Source: Aphelenchoides besseyi (taxonomy: Eukaryota > Nematoda > Chromadorea > Rhabditida > Aphelenchoididae). From it: a DNA stretch of 64,000 nucleotides. The notes below the pieces were generated by a model. It was not told where the DNA came from and did not search any database. It was given only the letters and a program-made list of their open reading frames with translations. The translations under genes and the position numbers were made by a program. Position 1 is the stretch's first letter. Every line of letters begins with the position of its first letter. The stretch spans positions 4,960,001 to 5,024,000 of the forward strand of contig JAMPIQ010000001.1 in assembly GCA_024699855.1 (NCBI GenBank), in the 5' to 3' direction. Below are positions 27,145 through 40,092 of this stretch, piece by piece.

Positions 27145-27891
27145 ATGGCCAATGCAGAAGCGCACAGCAACTCGGACGACGAGGATGTCAAGTTCGTTGC
27201 TCCGGCTCAGAAGAAATTGAACGAAATTCTCGAAGCCGACAAAGACGATCCATCGCTTCAACGGTAGAATTGAGGTTGAGTTCTGTGATTATTTGAGGTT
27301 TCAGATACAAGGAGAAACTACTCGGCAATGCGACGGGCAACGTTGTGGTCGATCCAAACGTTCAGGAGCGAGTGATCGTGAAGTCGATTTCACTGTTGGC
27401 TGAACACGGTTTAGTTCGCACGCAATCGCTTCCACCGCGTAAGTCTTCAGAAACCGTACGATCATATTCGTTTGTTTTCAGCAAACAACTTTACATTGCG
27501 AGTGAAGGAAGGCGAAAAATACAAATTGCAATTTGATTTTTACGTTCAACGTGAAATCGTTTGCGGGTTGAAGTATTTGCACAAAGTAACTCGATCGATT
27601 GTTCCGGTGGGAAAAGAGAAGTACATGGTGATTACTCTAATGGCCATCAGTCGTTGATATCGTGTTTTCAGATCGGAAGCTACGGCCCGTCCAAGGAACT
27701 GATTACTTTCGTGACGCCCTGGGAAAGTGCTCCGGCCGGTAAGAAGCGGTGGTGTTTAGCTGTTGGTTGAGGATTGTGTTTCAGGATTTCTGGCTCGTGG
27801 TAACTACGGCATTCAGTCGAAGATCACGGACGACGATAATCACGTCTATTCGGAGTTTACGTGGAATTTGGAAATCGACAAAACGTGGTAA
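27145..27891 (+). CDS. rhi-1: Rho GDP-dissociation inhibitor
   Basis: Five exons (27145-27263, 27305-27438, 27482-27627, 27672-27738, 27785-27891), 190 residues, the usual RhoGDI length. Binds prenylated Rho/Rac/Cdc42 GTPases in the cytosol and keeps them GDP-bound and off membranes. Seen: acidic N-terminal arm (NSDDEDVKF), regulatory helix region YKEKLLGN, then the immunoglobulin-like domain with FTLRVKEGEKYKLQFDFYVQ, IVCGLKYLHKVTR, YMIGSYGPSKELI and the hallmark end ARGNYGIQSKITDDDN to WNLEIDKTW. All splice junctions are in phase; intron 3 has donor GTGATT. Same strand as the preceding small membrane-protein gene. Confidence 0.97.
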
Positions 27892-30800
27892 CAGTCGATC
27901 ATTCGTTATCGATTCTAGTGCTCAGTTAAAGAACATTCCCCGTTACATCCAAAATTATTCCTGTTAACTCGAATGTTTTCGATATTTTGCTATACGAGTA
28001 AATTCGTTTGAATTACCAATTTCTCTTAAAACATGTTAGTTGTCTTCCTTTAGATTCTCTTCGTGAAATTGATTTTCGCTTATTCATGAGAATTTATCGC
28101 CATTTGTGCCTTTTCCTTTGTTTTCGTACTCTTTATTCCTTTCTGCCACCACGTGCTTTTGACAATAAACTTCAGAATAACAATCCTCATCCAATAGTGC
28201 ATAGTGAATCATTAAGCTAAACGACAACTCCGTTTTAACTTGAACTGTAGCAAAAGGTCGAATCTGCTGGAATTTGTAATTAGTTATAGGAAGGACTGAT
28301 TAAAAGTTTGAAAGACAGAAAGGAACTTTTAGTCTTTTCATTTGTCTTATTGTTAGCTCTTGACATTTCTGCTAATCCCGAAATGTCTTAAGTTAATTAA
28401 AATCTAAAGGCAAAGTGACAGGTGACCTTCGAGATGTTAATCTTTCAGTGTTGTAACTCTGAAGGCGGCAAACGAAACACCACAAAGTTTAAGATCTACA
28501 TTTCGATTCTGATCGGAGTTCAATTATAGACTGAAATGTCGCGGAATAACTTATGATGATTGACATTCTCAAGACCGTCGGCATTTGCAGCAACTAAGTC
28601 ATTTATGAATAAATGAGCTTTGTATATCAATCGATGTTATAGATGATCATACGAATTCGCAGGTTGATTGTTTGAGCTTGAAAGTCCAATTTGTATGTAA
28701 TTTCCGGTTAAGTTTGTTTTTCTTAGTTACGAATACACTCGAAATTGGAAAATACTACGTAGTTATGACACTCAATTTACGTCAACATGCGGTTCCTTAA
28801 ACTGGAAACAAAAACAGGAACAATTGTCGTAAGAAAATTTGATGTGTTTGAGTCCTGATATTGCGGTTAATCTCAAATGTAAAATCACCTGCACGAACTT
28901 TTGGTACCCAACGGTCGTGAATCGTTGAGTGTATCGTTTTGATGCACTTTTCTTACAGTGCTCATTGTGTTGAATTAATTCACCACATGGTTTTTATTGG
29001 TCGAACAGACAATTACAGTAAGAAGAGAGGTCAGGTGGTGAATTAGATAGATTTTACGAATCTCTTCCGTCTAAACTTCGGATAAATTTTAATCAAGGAT
29101 AACCGTATGCTCGCCTTCAATAAACTAGAGACTATGACAAGCTTCAAAGTTCCATTAAATCGTTGTATTTCCGTTTGTTTACTTTGGACTGATTGTCGGC
29201 CGATCGTTTCATTGTCCTTAATAATTCTCACCAACTGTTGTCACTTTCGTTGGATTATCTTGGATCGGGTAGTTACAACGAAAACTCTGTTTGTCAATTG
29301 GATTTGACCACCCCGATCACCAACGGACACATGTCTTAGGCCATTCGGTTCTTACTCAACGAGATCGCTTTCCAATCCACCACAAACACCAACAAGGAAC
29401 ATATGTAACACCTTAGAGTTTGCAATAAAAATCGTCGGCACCAATCCATTGATCATGTATTATAAGCTCGTTGGCGGTTTTTGATTGCCAATCGCTGTGT
29501 TTATGTTCGGATGATTTACGAACCGAGCATCCTTTAGAGTGGCGAATCGATGCGCGTGCCCATTGGCACATTCAGAGACCAATGAATGTGTCGGCTTTAT
29601 TGAAATTTGATCTCGACACCCTTCCTACCGAATGCATTCGAGATGGAAATCAATAGTCGGAAATGTGGACCGCTAGATACGTGTGGATTAGACAAACTGA
29701 CCGTGTAATCATCACATCGATCCAAACAATTACAATCGCTAAGGTCCGCACTTGACTTGAAAGAAAAAAACCGAAATGTTACGGTCGAATTCGCGCCCAT
29801 AAACGCTGACGGAAATCGTGCCGCACTTCATAAACAAACACAAATTTGTCAATGCCTTTAGGTTCACTTGTTTCTCTTTCTGACCGTAAATGCCGACTGC
29901 AATCTCTAACGACCAGTCAATCGATTGCGCAAAATCCAATTGCTAAACGCGGTTTTGCTCGTGGAATAGCAACCGGAAATGTTTGGCTTCAGACGCGTGC
30001 CAAATCAAATGACCTGATGGATTTGTCTCGCGGTATCGAAACCGTTTTGCGTGACCTAAAGACCAATGATCCTGAAGTAACCTTAACCCCAATTAGTTTC
30101 TTTAATTGGTCAAACCGTTTGTTTACTGTAATGCTTGCGGTCATTTCTGGTTTGGAGGTTTGGTTTCTGTTTAGAGTCTGAATTCCGTGGATTGCAAACT
30201 TCAGTTTCTGTAACTGACCACGAACATTGTGGTTCTTTTCCTGTTGTCTACGTTCTTGCTTCTGTTTTTTAATTCTTTTACAACAATCCATCTTACCATC
30301 TCCTTTGTTTTATCATAACAATCGGTCGGCCTTGAAATGATCGTCGTTGTGGTCAGATGATGAGTCTGGTTACCAAGTTGGGCACCGAAATACCGGTGAC
30401 CTTGAATGTACAATGGGGCCGTTGGAGAGTGCGCGGAATGCATCGGTCCGATCGATCGTTTTTACTGCGTTGCTTTTTGTCATGAAAAACGAAGTAAACT
30501 GCAGAAGAATCCGAAAAGTTGCAACTTCGTCGGTTGCTATCAACGATCGCAACAAACTCGAACGGTAGCTGCCAAGTTTACAATCTCGCGAACTTTATTG
30601 ACAATCACAGGGTGTCAACAGCAAAAAACGGGAACATGGAGAAAAAGTTGACTGATAAAAAAGTGCTGATCGATGCAGAAACCTTCGCAAAGTTCGGCGT
30701 TTCGATTCAACTGACGAAAACAAGCAACCTGAGGGTTTCAATCTCGTTAGCCGCTTTCGATCTGATTGTTCGAAGTTTCAAATCGTGCGTGTATAGTCGA

Positions 30801-33578
30801 AGGTTGCAGCTAATTCTCCAGGTATTCCCGTTCCTTTAGTTCACGGTGTCACATAGACCATCGTGTATCTCTACGGCATCGTCGTTGATCGATGATTCTA
30901 ATGAGTAAGTGCGAAAGTTCAGCTCCGAACGTCCAATTGCCGTACACTTTTTCAACCTGCAATCGCTTTTTGTTGTAAAGCGATGGAACTGATAACTGCG
31001 AATAAAAACGACCGCCGAACTGACACTTTGCTTTCCAGCCCACTAATTGAGCTTCCAAAGGCGGAACGGCGGAACGTTTACAAAAAATGTTCTCTCGTGG
31101 TTCTTCGCGTAATTGCGAACGACCACCAACTCATAAAAAATGTCGATGAAATTCAGACGTTAAGAACGTGCAAAAAAACTGACGCGGAAGACACTCGAAG
31201 TTATCAATTTGCGCCGTTCGAGTTTTTTCGCTGAAAAAAGTGAGAGTGAGATTCGAACGCAACGATCAACGTTGGTTGTAGTCGTTGAGAGCGTTCGATC
31301 TGTCGACGGAGTTGGAGCTCCGATGCGAGTTCGATTGACATTTCAGTGCGTGTTTCAACTTGGATTTCTATGATTGTTCTTTCCTTTGTTCTTCTGTTCA
31401 TTCTATTAATCTTTCTGATCGCAGACTTTCCGGGTTGGGAGTCGCAGATCTATGTTGCAAAAACCGGGTTTCGAATTGTTGCAAAATCTTGAGATCTCAG
31501 AAACAACCACCTGGCAACTATCGAGTTCTAATTGCTCGTTTGCCTGAGCTTTTTTTTTGGGTTTAACCTCAAAGACCGTTTTGTTGAACAGAACACGCAG
31601 CTAATTAACGGGCTGTCAGTGCTTTTAAATCACGTGTCTCCATGCGGTTTACAAGGAAATTTATTCGATCTCAAGTCCATTCAGCGCGAATTACTGCGGT
31701 TGTAACGGATAGTCGCGGGAAATTCGGGTTGTCGATCAGCTTTTGTTCGATTGTCGGTGAGTGCTGAAGAGCAAAGAAGATGTCCATAAATTTCGCTTGT
31801 TTTCTTAACCGATGACAACAAGGGAATGAGCGGACGCGTATAAATCAGATGTCAACGTTCACTGACGGTGGTCGACGAGCTTCGCAGATTCGCGCCACGC
31901 AGCGTCGTAGGTCTCGCAAAAAGCGCGAGTAAGCCGCTGTCCGTCAAATTAAGAAGATCGTATCCCGTCAATTGGTAGTTAAAATGTCAATTGAAAAAAT
32001 ATAGAGAAATTGGACACTCGGCTCAAGTTTCATTCAAATGGGGGAGTTTCCGGACGACAAGAATTCCAACGGACCACCCGCAACGTTGATTTATGAATTG
32101 AAGGAGACGCTTCTTCTTCAACTACCGTATCCCATTGCTCCACACTTGACGCTTGATTTCTTGTCGCCGTTTTGAATTTAATTTCAATTACCATGGTGGT
32201 AAGCCTCCGTGCCCAATTTCCACCGTTTTTTGTTCGTTTGACATTTGAATGAGATGGGAGATTTAATATTCCGCCTGCGAGTAGTGATTTTTGACCATGA
32301 ACTTTCTTTTCGGTTTTGCGAAATGAAGGCTTGGATTGGCAGAAGTGATTCTTACCTTACAGTAATTGCTGGTTTGTATTTCCATTAACAACTCGGGTGT
32401 TGACCATCTGCTCGGCAAAAGTGCCGTTTATCACCGTGCAAATCAGAAGATTCGCGTTGAATCACCTTGTCCGCAGGTCGAATGTGCAGATGCGATTTTC
32501 AAGCGAAGGAATGTGGTTGAATGGCCTACGATCATTGGAAGAGTCAACGGCACGCCAATCGTGTTTACGATTATGCACGAAATGGACAAACCACTTGCTT
32601 GTATTTCACGGTCAATCTTGAGGTCACAGCAATTGATGGTGTTGTGGTTAGTAGATGGCCAATGCGAGCAGTTGACTAGTGACTGTGTCTTTTGGTGAAC
32701 AATCAGAAGAATAAAATGGGAATCTTCGGTCGTGTCACCACCTCACATTCGATCTTTTTTGGAATTGACGTCAAATGCTCGGTTGCTTGTCAATGGTTAT
32801 TCATTTGCGTATTCAAATTATTTTTGGTTATTTGGTATCCCGAGTCAAATATTCTCTCCACCCTCTATCACACTTCTTTCCGTCGAAAATTTCAGCTGCT
32901 CAGTTTGAGTCGAGAGTTTCTCACGGAAACTCCGCCTCGTACTCACTATCACTTGAATTGTAAACCCACTCAACGAAATGATCTTCAATTTGTCCAACGG
33001 TCTTTCTGTACCACCTGTCGAGAACTTGGGCGGTACTTCTGCGGACTTCTGACGCATGTATTGGAAGTAAAAAAGGAAATAAATTCACTACGGTTTTGTG
33101 TATTTGCAACCATTCGACTACTCAGTTTCCATTTCAACTTTTCCATGACAATTCTGAACATCCAAAAAAACTGTTTCGTGATCTACAGTATCTTCCCAAC
33201 TTCTCTTTCAATCTGCTGAGTTGTCATTACGAAGATGACGCTCGCTAATTTTTACGCAAGTTATAAATTTGGCTCCCAAATTGAGTGGCCGAACATGTTG
33301 AGGAGTGTGTTTTACGAAGTCGCAAAATCGTTTCGAAGCGTCTGGCCATGTGTCAACAAAACCGACACGATTTACGACTCAAAACACACCGCAGCCATCT
33401 GTTATCCTCAATTCTCAGCGCTTGCACAATCGCAACCAATCGGATTGGGCGGAGTGGCCAATGAGTTCAATGAGATTACGGTGACCAGAATTGGCACCTT
33501 TAATTTTTGAATACGTGACTGTTCGATATGAATACGTCGTTTTCAAACACTTATGATTGTTAGGTTTCAGGTAGTTCG
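27892..33578. other. Gene-poor region upstream of zinc-finger gene
   Basis: 5.7 kb with no recognised protein apart from the doubtful small gene at 31849-32175. Open frames at 29846-30181, 30519-30839, 32366-32698, 32692-33219 and 33235-33510 overlap in several phases, lack domains and cannot be joined convincingly. 33240-33510 is open in two + frames and could include an unrecognised 5' exon of the zinc-finger gene. Confidence 0.45.
31849..32175 (+). CDS. Doubtful two-exon small protein
   Basis: An ATG directly after a TAAATCAG begins a very basic run (MSTFTDGGRRASQIRATQRR, then RSRKKR). A strong donor GTAAGC follows at 31929. Joining to the AG at 32027 keeps the frame and adds FIQMGEFPDDKNSNGPPATL and a hydrophobic end LLLQLPYPIAPHLTLDF, 75 residues in all (31849-31928, 32028-32175). 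The acceptor lacks a pyrimidine tract and the intron (99 nt) is longer than most. No family recognised. It may be a real small gene, a 5' piece of a larger one, or chance. Confidence 0.3.
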
Positions 33579-34678
33579 ATGGCACAATCAACTGATTTCC
33601 AACAGTTTCAATTCACAGCTCCTGCTGTTGCGGCCTTGTTTCCGCAGCTTCTACCTCAAGCTCCACAACCACAATTGACGATCCCCTTAAGCACGTCCGC
33701 AGCTATCAGCTCGTTGCCTCTTCAGTTCCATTTCATTCAACAACTGAACGCTATTCGTTTAAGACAAGCAGCAGCGTTGTGCACAAACTCGACGACACTT
33801 CAAAAGATTCCGCAACTGATTTGTCAACCCACTGTGAATTCAACGTCACCGTTCACTTCGTTTCCAACATCTCCAAGCGTAGGTTAGTGATCCATATTGA
33901 AAAAAAAGTTGAATTTCGATCGTTTAGTTTCACCAAAAGAAAATCATTTGGATTTGTTAAATACAACACCCATCTCTCTATCCACAACTCCACTTACCGA
34001 TGGACTCATTAAACCAACGAATCCTTTTCTCTCCAACGATCTCTCACTTCTTATCGGAAACTTCCAATTCACAGCGTCGACTGCGCCTGTAACGCCAAGT
34101 GTCGGAGCGACCGTTCCATTGACAACAACTGCAGATTTTCGTTCTGTTGAGTCGTTGATTGTACGCGCACCGTTGACCGAATCGCAACATGAAAATCGTC
34201 AACTACCGACTTCTACTTCAGTTTCTGCAAACAGGTTGTTTTCATCGCATTGGAACGGGAATTCAAATGTTACCGCCACTCAAACACGACGTCGACGATC
34301 AGCGCCGGAAAGCAAATCGCCAACTGGTGCTTCATTGGAATGTCAAATTTGCAACAAACGATTCACACGCCATTGGTTGCTGATTGGACACGTTAGGACA
34401 CATAGTCAGTTGTGTAACCAAATAACTGAAATAATCTATGTATTTAAGCCGGAGAACGTCCGTTCAAATGTGAAATCTGCAACAAGGCTTTCGCGGACAA
34501 ATCGAATCTCAGAGCTCATGTTCAAACGCACTCTTCGGTCAAAAATCACGTTTGTTATCGTTGTGATAAACGTTTTACGTTGAAGTCCTACCTGTCAAAG
34601 CATCTCGAATCCTCGTGTAGCACTCGTCGAAACGCGCCATTGATACAAATGACTCCGCAACCATTCTGTTTCCGATAA
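33579..34678 (+). CDS. scrt: Snail/Scratch-family C2H2 zinc-finger factor
   Basis: Three exons (33579-33882, 33928-34404, 34449-34678), 336 residues. The N-terminal two thirds is Gln/Thr/Pro/Ser-rich. Three C-terminal fingers follow: CQICNKRFTRHWLLIGHVRT; CEICNKAFADKSNLRAHVQT; and C2HC finger CYRCDKRFTLKSYLSKHLES with SC at its end. The WLLxGHVRTH, AFADKSNLRAHxQTHS and final KHLESSC features are diagnostic of the Snail superfamily (Snail, Slug, Scratch), nuclear E-box-binding repressors. Known members have four or five fingers; only the last three are present, and no SNAG motif is seen at this N-terminus. An acceptor (GGTTTCAG) sits just before the ATG, so a 5' coding exon could be missing from the model. 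Donors are GTTAGT and GTCAGT. AATAAA at 34907. Confidence 0.88.
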
Positions 34679-34957
34679 TCATGACTTCAATTTATTAACT
34701 AATTTTGTTTCTTCTTGACCGTTGCCCGGTAACCTCGTTAGTTTGTGCAATTTAGTAAAACCTCTTCAACTTTGTAGATTCCGTTACTTTGCTTCTTTGT
34801 TCGTATTGTATTTAGCGACTTCATGTGCATTGTAGAACCAAAAAACCAATTTAGAAACCACTCGTTGAAATTATTCTCATTGTTTTTCATTGAAAAAGAT
34901 TGCGCTAATAAAAGTTCGTTTATCTACAGCAATTGTACAAGAAGGCACATTCAGAGG

Positions 34958-37900
34958 TTATGGTTGAAAATCTTTTAGATCTTCTGGTGGCACCAACCAG
35001 AATGTCGACATTGTGCCGATTCCTTTGATTAGCGACTCTCCACGAGCTACAAGAGAGTATTGTCCCGGATAATGAGCATCGATCAGTTGTTTTGAGCTGG
35101 GACTTAAGTGTATTCGACCGGCTAAACAAGATGGATTACTCTAAGTACTTCCTTATTGAAGATCCAAAAGAAACCATATAATCAAAAAGCACTTACGTTG
35201 ACCACTTGACTCCATCTTTGCAGCGATATTGACCGTATCTCCAAATACACAGAAGCGAGGAGCAGTTGCACCAACAATTCCGGCTACACTCGTTCCTATA
35301 CAAGAAGAATTGTAAGCTCGCGGTTACCAATCTTACCAGAATGAATTCCAACGCGCATTTGCACTGTATGGGATGGCATATGCTCAAGACGCAACTTTTT
35401 AATCGAATGCACAAAATCAAGTGACATATCTGAAATCAAACATGATGTTTTCACTGCAAATATAAGATACCGGCAATGGCACTGACATGTTTGTTGCCGT
35501 TTCGCTTTGGCACACCGCTAACTACATGCATACCATCTCCAATTGTTTCCACCTAAAGATTCGATTAGACGCTTAGCTGTGAGTCAGTAAAAAACCTTAT
35601 AGACGTCGTGTTGATCGATAACACCGTCTGCCAACGTGTAGACATCGTTCAGGAAGTTAATGATTTGCAATGGAGTTGATTTTGATGCGATGACCGTAAA
35701 TCCAACAATATCACAAAAGAAAATCGTACAACTCGAATAGACTTCAGGCTCGACCGTTTGTCCAAGTTTCAGTTTGTCTGCTGCCTCCTTGGGCATCATA
35801 CGATTCAATAGAATGTCTGCTTTACGTTTCTCTTCCAAAAGAGCCTGTTGCCGTTCATGAACATCTTGCTCCAGTTCAACAGCCTGATTCTCCATAAGCG
35901 CTAAACGTTCGTAGGTTGCTTCCTCAAGCATCTTAACAACTAACCCATGATGTGATCCATAACTGATGCTCGACTGTTCATAATTCGTTTCAAAAAAAAT
36001 TGTCTGATTTCCGCTATTTTAGGTCGATCATCCGGTCGCTCAGACCAACAGGATTTGATCAGCGAGATCTGAAGAAAATTTAGTTGTTGTGTGATAAAAC
36101 ACGCGACAAACCATTTCAGGATTCACTTCAATTGATGGATCGATGTGCTCGAGACTTGGTCGCGTAACTGGATAATTTCCACTTCGAACTTTTGCCACAA
36201 TTTCTGAAATCAAGGATTAGAGACTTTGAACGTGTATTTGTTTACCTTCTTGACTCTCAGACTCCATTTCCCAGTCATAGGCATTCTTCATGGTCAGAAC
36301 AACAGCACTGATTATTGCTAAAGAATAGACATCTCCAGCAGCACTGCCGATTAAGTTTTGTTGGCCTTGTAAATGTTCTGGAGCAACGTACAAAGCGGAT
36401 TGATCGTTTAAAAGTCGTGTTGTTCGGGCCTTATAACTCGACATTCCGTGCATTTGAACCTTCACTTCGAATCTTTCTCCAACCAAACATTTGAAAGCAG
36501 AGAGATTGCCGTGTTGACCGAAAGGTGAGTGGTGAATGAAGTTCACGGCTTCGATTATGTCTTTGATCATACTTGACATAATGTAAAAGTCCATTCTGAA
36601 AGATTGTGCCTCCAAGACTTCAACCAGTGAACCTCTTTCGCAGTAATTGAAAAGATAAAACACTTGGTGTTGTTCAACCATAGCAACTCCAATAAAACGA
36701 TTCAAATTCGGATGATAAGAAGTGCGCATCTACAAGAGCTGATAATGTAATTAGGATCTATTAGTCACATACCATTCTAAACTCTCGCTCATCCTCCGCA
36801 GTCCAATGTCCACTGTGCGGTCGTTTAATTGCGACTACAATCTCGTTATCGTAATACAAAAACTCGGTTTTCTCCGTTTTCCGACGATTTAAATTCGACG
36901 CCAAACTGTGCATCGACCGAGTGCTGTTCGAATTAGACTAAAATTTGACGATCAACTTAAACTCGAAACTCAACTGCCTACTCGATCTTCGATTTTGTCC
37001 AAGAGAAAATGCGAAATCTGCCACATCGCATTCAAACGTGCTTGTTGTTGCCGATGAGAACTAACACACAATTAAATGTCCACTATCAATGTAACTTACA
37101 TAAAAATGGCGAGACTGAGAATCAAAACAACGAGAATGAAGAACAGAATGCAACCAACGGAGATGAATGTGTACAACAACGGTGACGACAAACATTTTTG
37201 ATTGGAGAATCCGCACAACGGTTCCGAAAGCGGTTGCTTGCCGCCTCTGTTTTTCCAAATAGACGTTGCAGCGTTTTCGTATGTTACGTTGAACACCGAC
37301 TAAATCAAAGGTTACAAGCAGCTTTCAAACTCCTAACTCACAAATGTTGTTTTGGTTTGTCCGTGAATCTAAAAATACAATACAAAGATTCAAATCTTCA
37401 ACTGCGACATACAACCGCCCAAACTGAAGGACTATCGAGCTCGTCCAACCCATTCAATGAGTAACGAGCCAATCGTATACCTCGTGAGAACGTAAAAGTC
37501 GATCCAAAAATCGCTAAAAAGATCGTTTGCTTATTCGTGCTCCGGCTTACAAGGAATTTGATAGGAGTTATTGCGAAAGTCAAGTTGAAGATCTGTGGCG
37601 TTGTTGAATTGACCGGTTTTTGTTCTCGTGTAACTCCTGTTATACGCTACTAGCAGTGTGAGCATTGCATCTCCCAGATACATGGACAGATTACTTGCCT
37701 GAACACAAAGGTATTTCATTGCTTTAGACGATTGCTTACGTTTGCATTAGTCGAGCAGTTGGTGCAATAAAACGGCCAACCACGAATTCCGTCCGCAATC
37801 TGCTGTCGAGCATCTTGACTTTCTTCTGTATCATTTATAAATTTGTCCATCTAAAATAATAATCGTTTAAAAGAGACGTTGAATTCGGACGTACAATCAA

Positions 37901-38958
37901 AATGTTTCGAGCCGTTTGTTTGAGTGTGTCGTCAGTTTTCCCATTGACAACCCAAAATGGAGGGTTACCTTCAAAAGACGATTTCAGCATGTTGACAATT
38001 AGCTAACAAACCATAATACGCTCCGTTCGACTGCAGGAAGATGTAAACATATTCGGGACCATTTAGATTCTCATTTGCAATTGCTCGAGTGAAATTTTGT
38101 TTTATTGTCGTGGTTTCAAGACACGTGATAATGATCCTAGCTCTGGACTTCACGTCTTGAAGAACGGTTTGAAACGACTTAACAGTTGGAGTCCTGACTT
38201 GTCGCACGTATGTTTCAATGCCTGCAAGATAATCGGTCCCGCTTTCGAACATTCCCGACACTGCGCCACATTCAGGTATATTTTCACCAATTGTTTCGTC
38301 CGTGTTATACACAAAAGCAATTTGAGTCCAATTGTAGGTGCTCAAAACATTGGAAAGAGCGATAATCATTCCTCTCACTGTTCCACTCATTGGCATTACG
38401 GTGTCATAGTTATTGATATCGTAGAATTCTGGCGGCAATGCAATACCTGTAAATAAATTGATATTTGAGAAACTGTGTCATAATCACTTACCCCAAGGAA
38501 ACACAGGCACAGGTCGATTCTTGTAAGCAGCCAAAGAGCCCACCATTCGAGCTTCCTCTGGACACACAGGACCTAATATAGCCGAGACCGAATCCCGCAT
38601 AATCATCTGAGAAGCGTATCCTCCTAATAAAACAAATTCTAGAGCAAATTATAAGCCATCAACATACCACTAAGTGATTCATCACATTGACTAAAATACC
38701 AAACGAAAGTGATATTGTAAAGATGTGGATGATAAATTTTCATTTGGATTGCTTTATTGATTGCAACAATAACTGCACCAGCACTTCCGTAAAACCCAAC
38801 ATCCTTGTCAATCGCCATTCCATTGGGTATCAAAATTCCAACTTTGACTTGTGGTACCTAAACTCAAGAGTTTAAAACCTTCAAATAAGTTTGAACATTA
38901 TTACTTGTTGGCCATAAACCTTAATACAAACTATCAACAGCAGAAGTGCAAGTAACAT
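34958..38958 (-). CDS. Receptor guanylyl cyclase
   Basis: Complete multi-exon gene. First exons: 38905-38958, 38668-38857, 38492-38623, 38012-38446, 37895-37968, 37740-37850, 37551-37698. Order: signal peptide ([16 protein letters not shown]); extracellular ligand-binding region of natriuretic-receptor type with Cys and N-glycosylation sites; transmembrane helix ([20 protein letters not shown]); cytoplasmic kinase-homology domain ([48 protein letters not shown]); dimerisation helix ([15 protein letters not shown] to [15 protein letters not shown]); class III cyclase domain with [41 protein letters not shown] and end [12 protein letters not shown]. Metal-binding Asp and guanine-specifying Glu and Cys are present, so it should make cGMP from GTP at the plasma membrane. 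The kinase-homology domain has no HRD motif, as usual. Nematodes use many such receptors in sensory neurons; the ligand is unknown. Confidence 0.95.
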
Positions 38959-39719
38959 CTAATCGAAACTGAACTTCTGACTAAACTGCAAGAACTAAAA
39001 TCACACTAATCGTCAAACTAAGTTCCTCATTGATATGCGAGATGAATCGACTAGACGGATATCCACAATTCTCGGTACACGACGATTTCGCAGAGCACCG
39101 ACTATGTTACACCTACTATGAGTTAATCTCTGAAATTCAACGCAATTTCAAGGATTTCGAACGGTCACTTTAGTAGAAGAAGACCTGCTAACATGTATCT
39201 ATTCGTCTTCAATTTTTGAGAAATCCTATTTGTTACAAGGAAGATGTCCACTGGAATTTACGCAATTTCCGCAACAAATGTAATCATCTTCTGTCTGTTA
39301 GACGGCCGAAGAAACCAGAAATGGTGATTTACGTACAATATTTCATTTCCAAACGCTTTCAACACTTGAAGTATTCAGTGATTGTAAATATGGTCAATTC
39401 GAATGTTAAGAATCGCTATTCCCAATCTTCTGTTGATCGCAAAACTAAGTCTCCGGCTTTATACAAAGTTTCATACGATAGTTCGAATATCCACTCATTT
39501 TTTGTTAACATTTTCTTTGCTGCGTATTTCCATCGTTAAGATGACTGTCAGTGTTCGTGTTTTCACCTACATAACTAAGCGACATCAAAATAAAAATCAA
39601 GATTTTCTAAAAAAACAACTCTCCCAGCAACTTTTCTTCCAGATTCCGAATCTCAAATAAAATTCAGACCTCACAAAGCTAATTTTTGAGGAAAGAAGCC
39701 CTTTTGCGGTCGATAAAAA
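38959..39719. other. Intergenic, upstream of receptor cyclase
   Basis: AT-rich sequence with overlapping short open frames (up to 107 codons) and no domain. Presumed promoter and leader of the receptor guanylyl cyclase on the left. Confidence 0.45.
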
Positions 39720-39800
39720 GTCAACATTATTTGGCCGAGTGGTGAGCGCGCGGGATTTTGTTAGCGCCGGAGGGTAAAAGTTCGATCGCGCGTGTTGACA
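39720..39800 (+). tRNA. tRNA-Leu/Ser-like sequence, probably a pseudogene
   Basis: An 81-base stretch starts GTCAACA and ends TGTTGAC plus A, giving a perfect seven-base acceptor-like stem. TGGCCGAGTGG matches the A box/D-arm of type II (Leu or Ser) tRNAs and AGTTCGATCGC resembles a B box. The anticodon and T stems do not fold normally, there are extra bases before the D arm, and no T-run follows. Best read as a decayed tRNA or tRNA-derived element; a functional tRNA is unlikely. Confidence 0.4.
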
Positions 39801-39921
39801 CGCCAATTCTCAGGTCGTTAGAATTGAGTGTGGCCAAGTAGTTTTTCAATTTGATTCAATTAGATGCAAGCTTGATTCTTACATGGTATATTCGATTTTT
39901 ACAATGTATTAAAGCAAGTTC

Positions 39922-40092
39922 ATGTTGAACGTTGTCAATTCGGAAGTCACCAAATTCGTAAAGCAGTTGAAAGCTAACGCGAACGCAGTTAACTCCAATG
40001 TCCTTACTACAACTGCTCCCGTCAATCGACCGGCTAATACGAATGTTCCGATCAATCCAACAGTCGATGACGACGATTCAATAGATGTTTAA
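39922..40092 (+). CDS. Short ORF, 56 residues, unknown
   Basis: Open from ATG to TAA with coding-like composition: MLNVVNSEVTKFVKQLKANA, an Asn/Thr/Pro-rich middle and an acidic end DDDDSIDV. No Kozak-like context, domain or signal peptide. A GT at 40087 (GTTTAA) could act as a donor and join, in phase, to the exon after the AG at 40745, replacing the last residue and adding 52 more; I cannot tell which form is real. Confidence 0.4.
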   Translation: MLNVVNSEVTKFVKQLKANANAVNSNVLTTTAPVNRPANTNVPINPTVDDDDSIDV

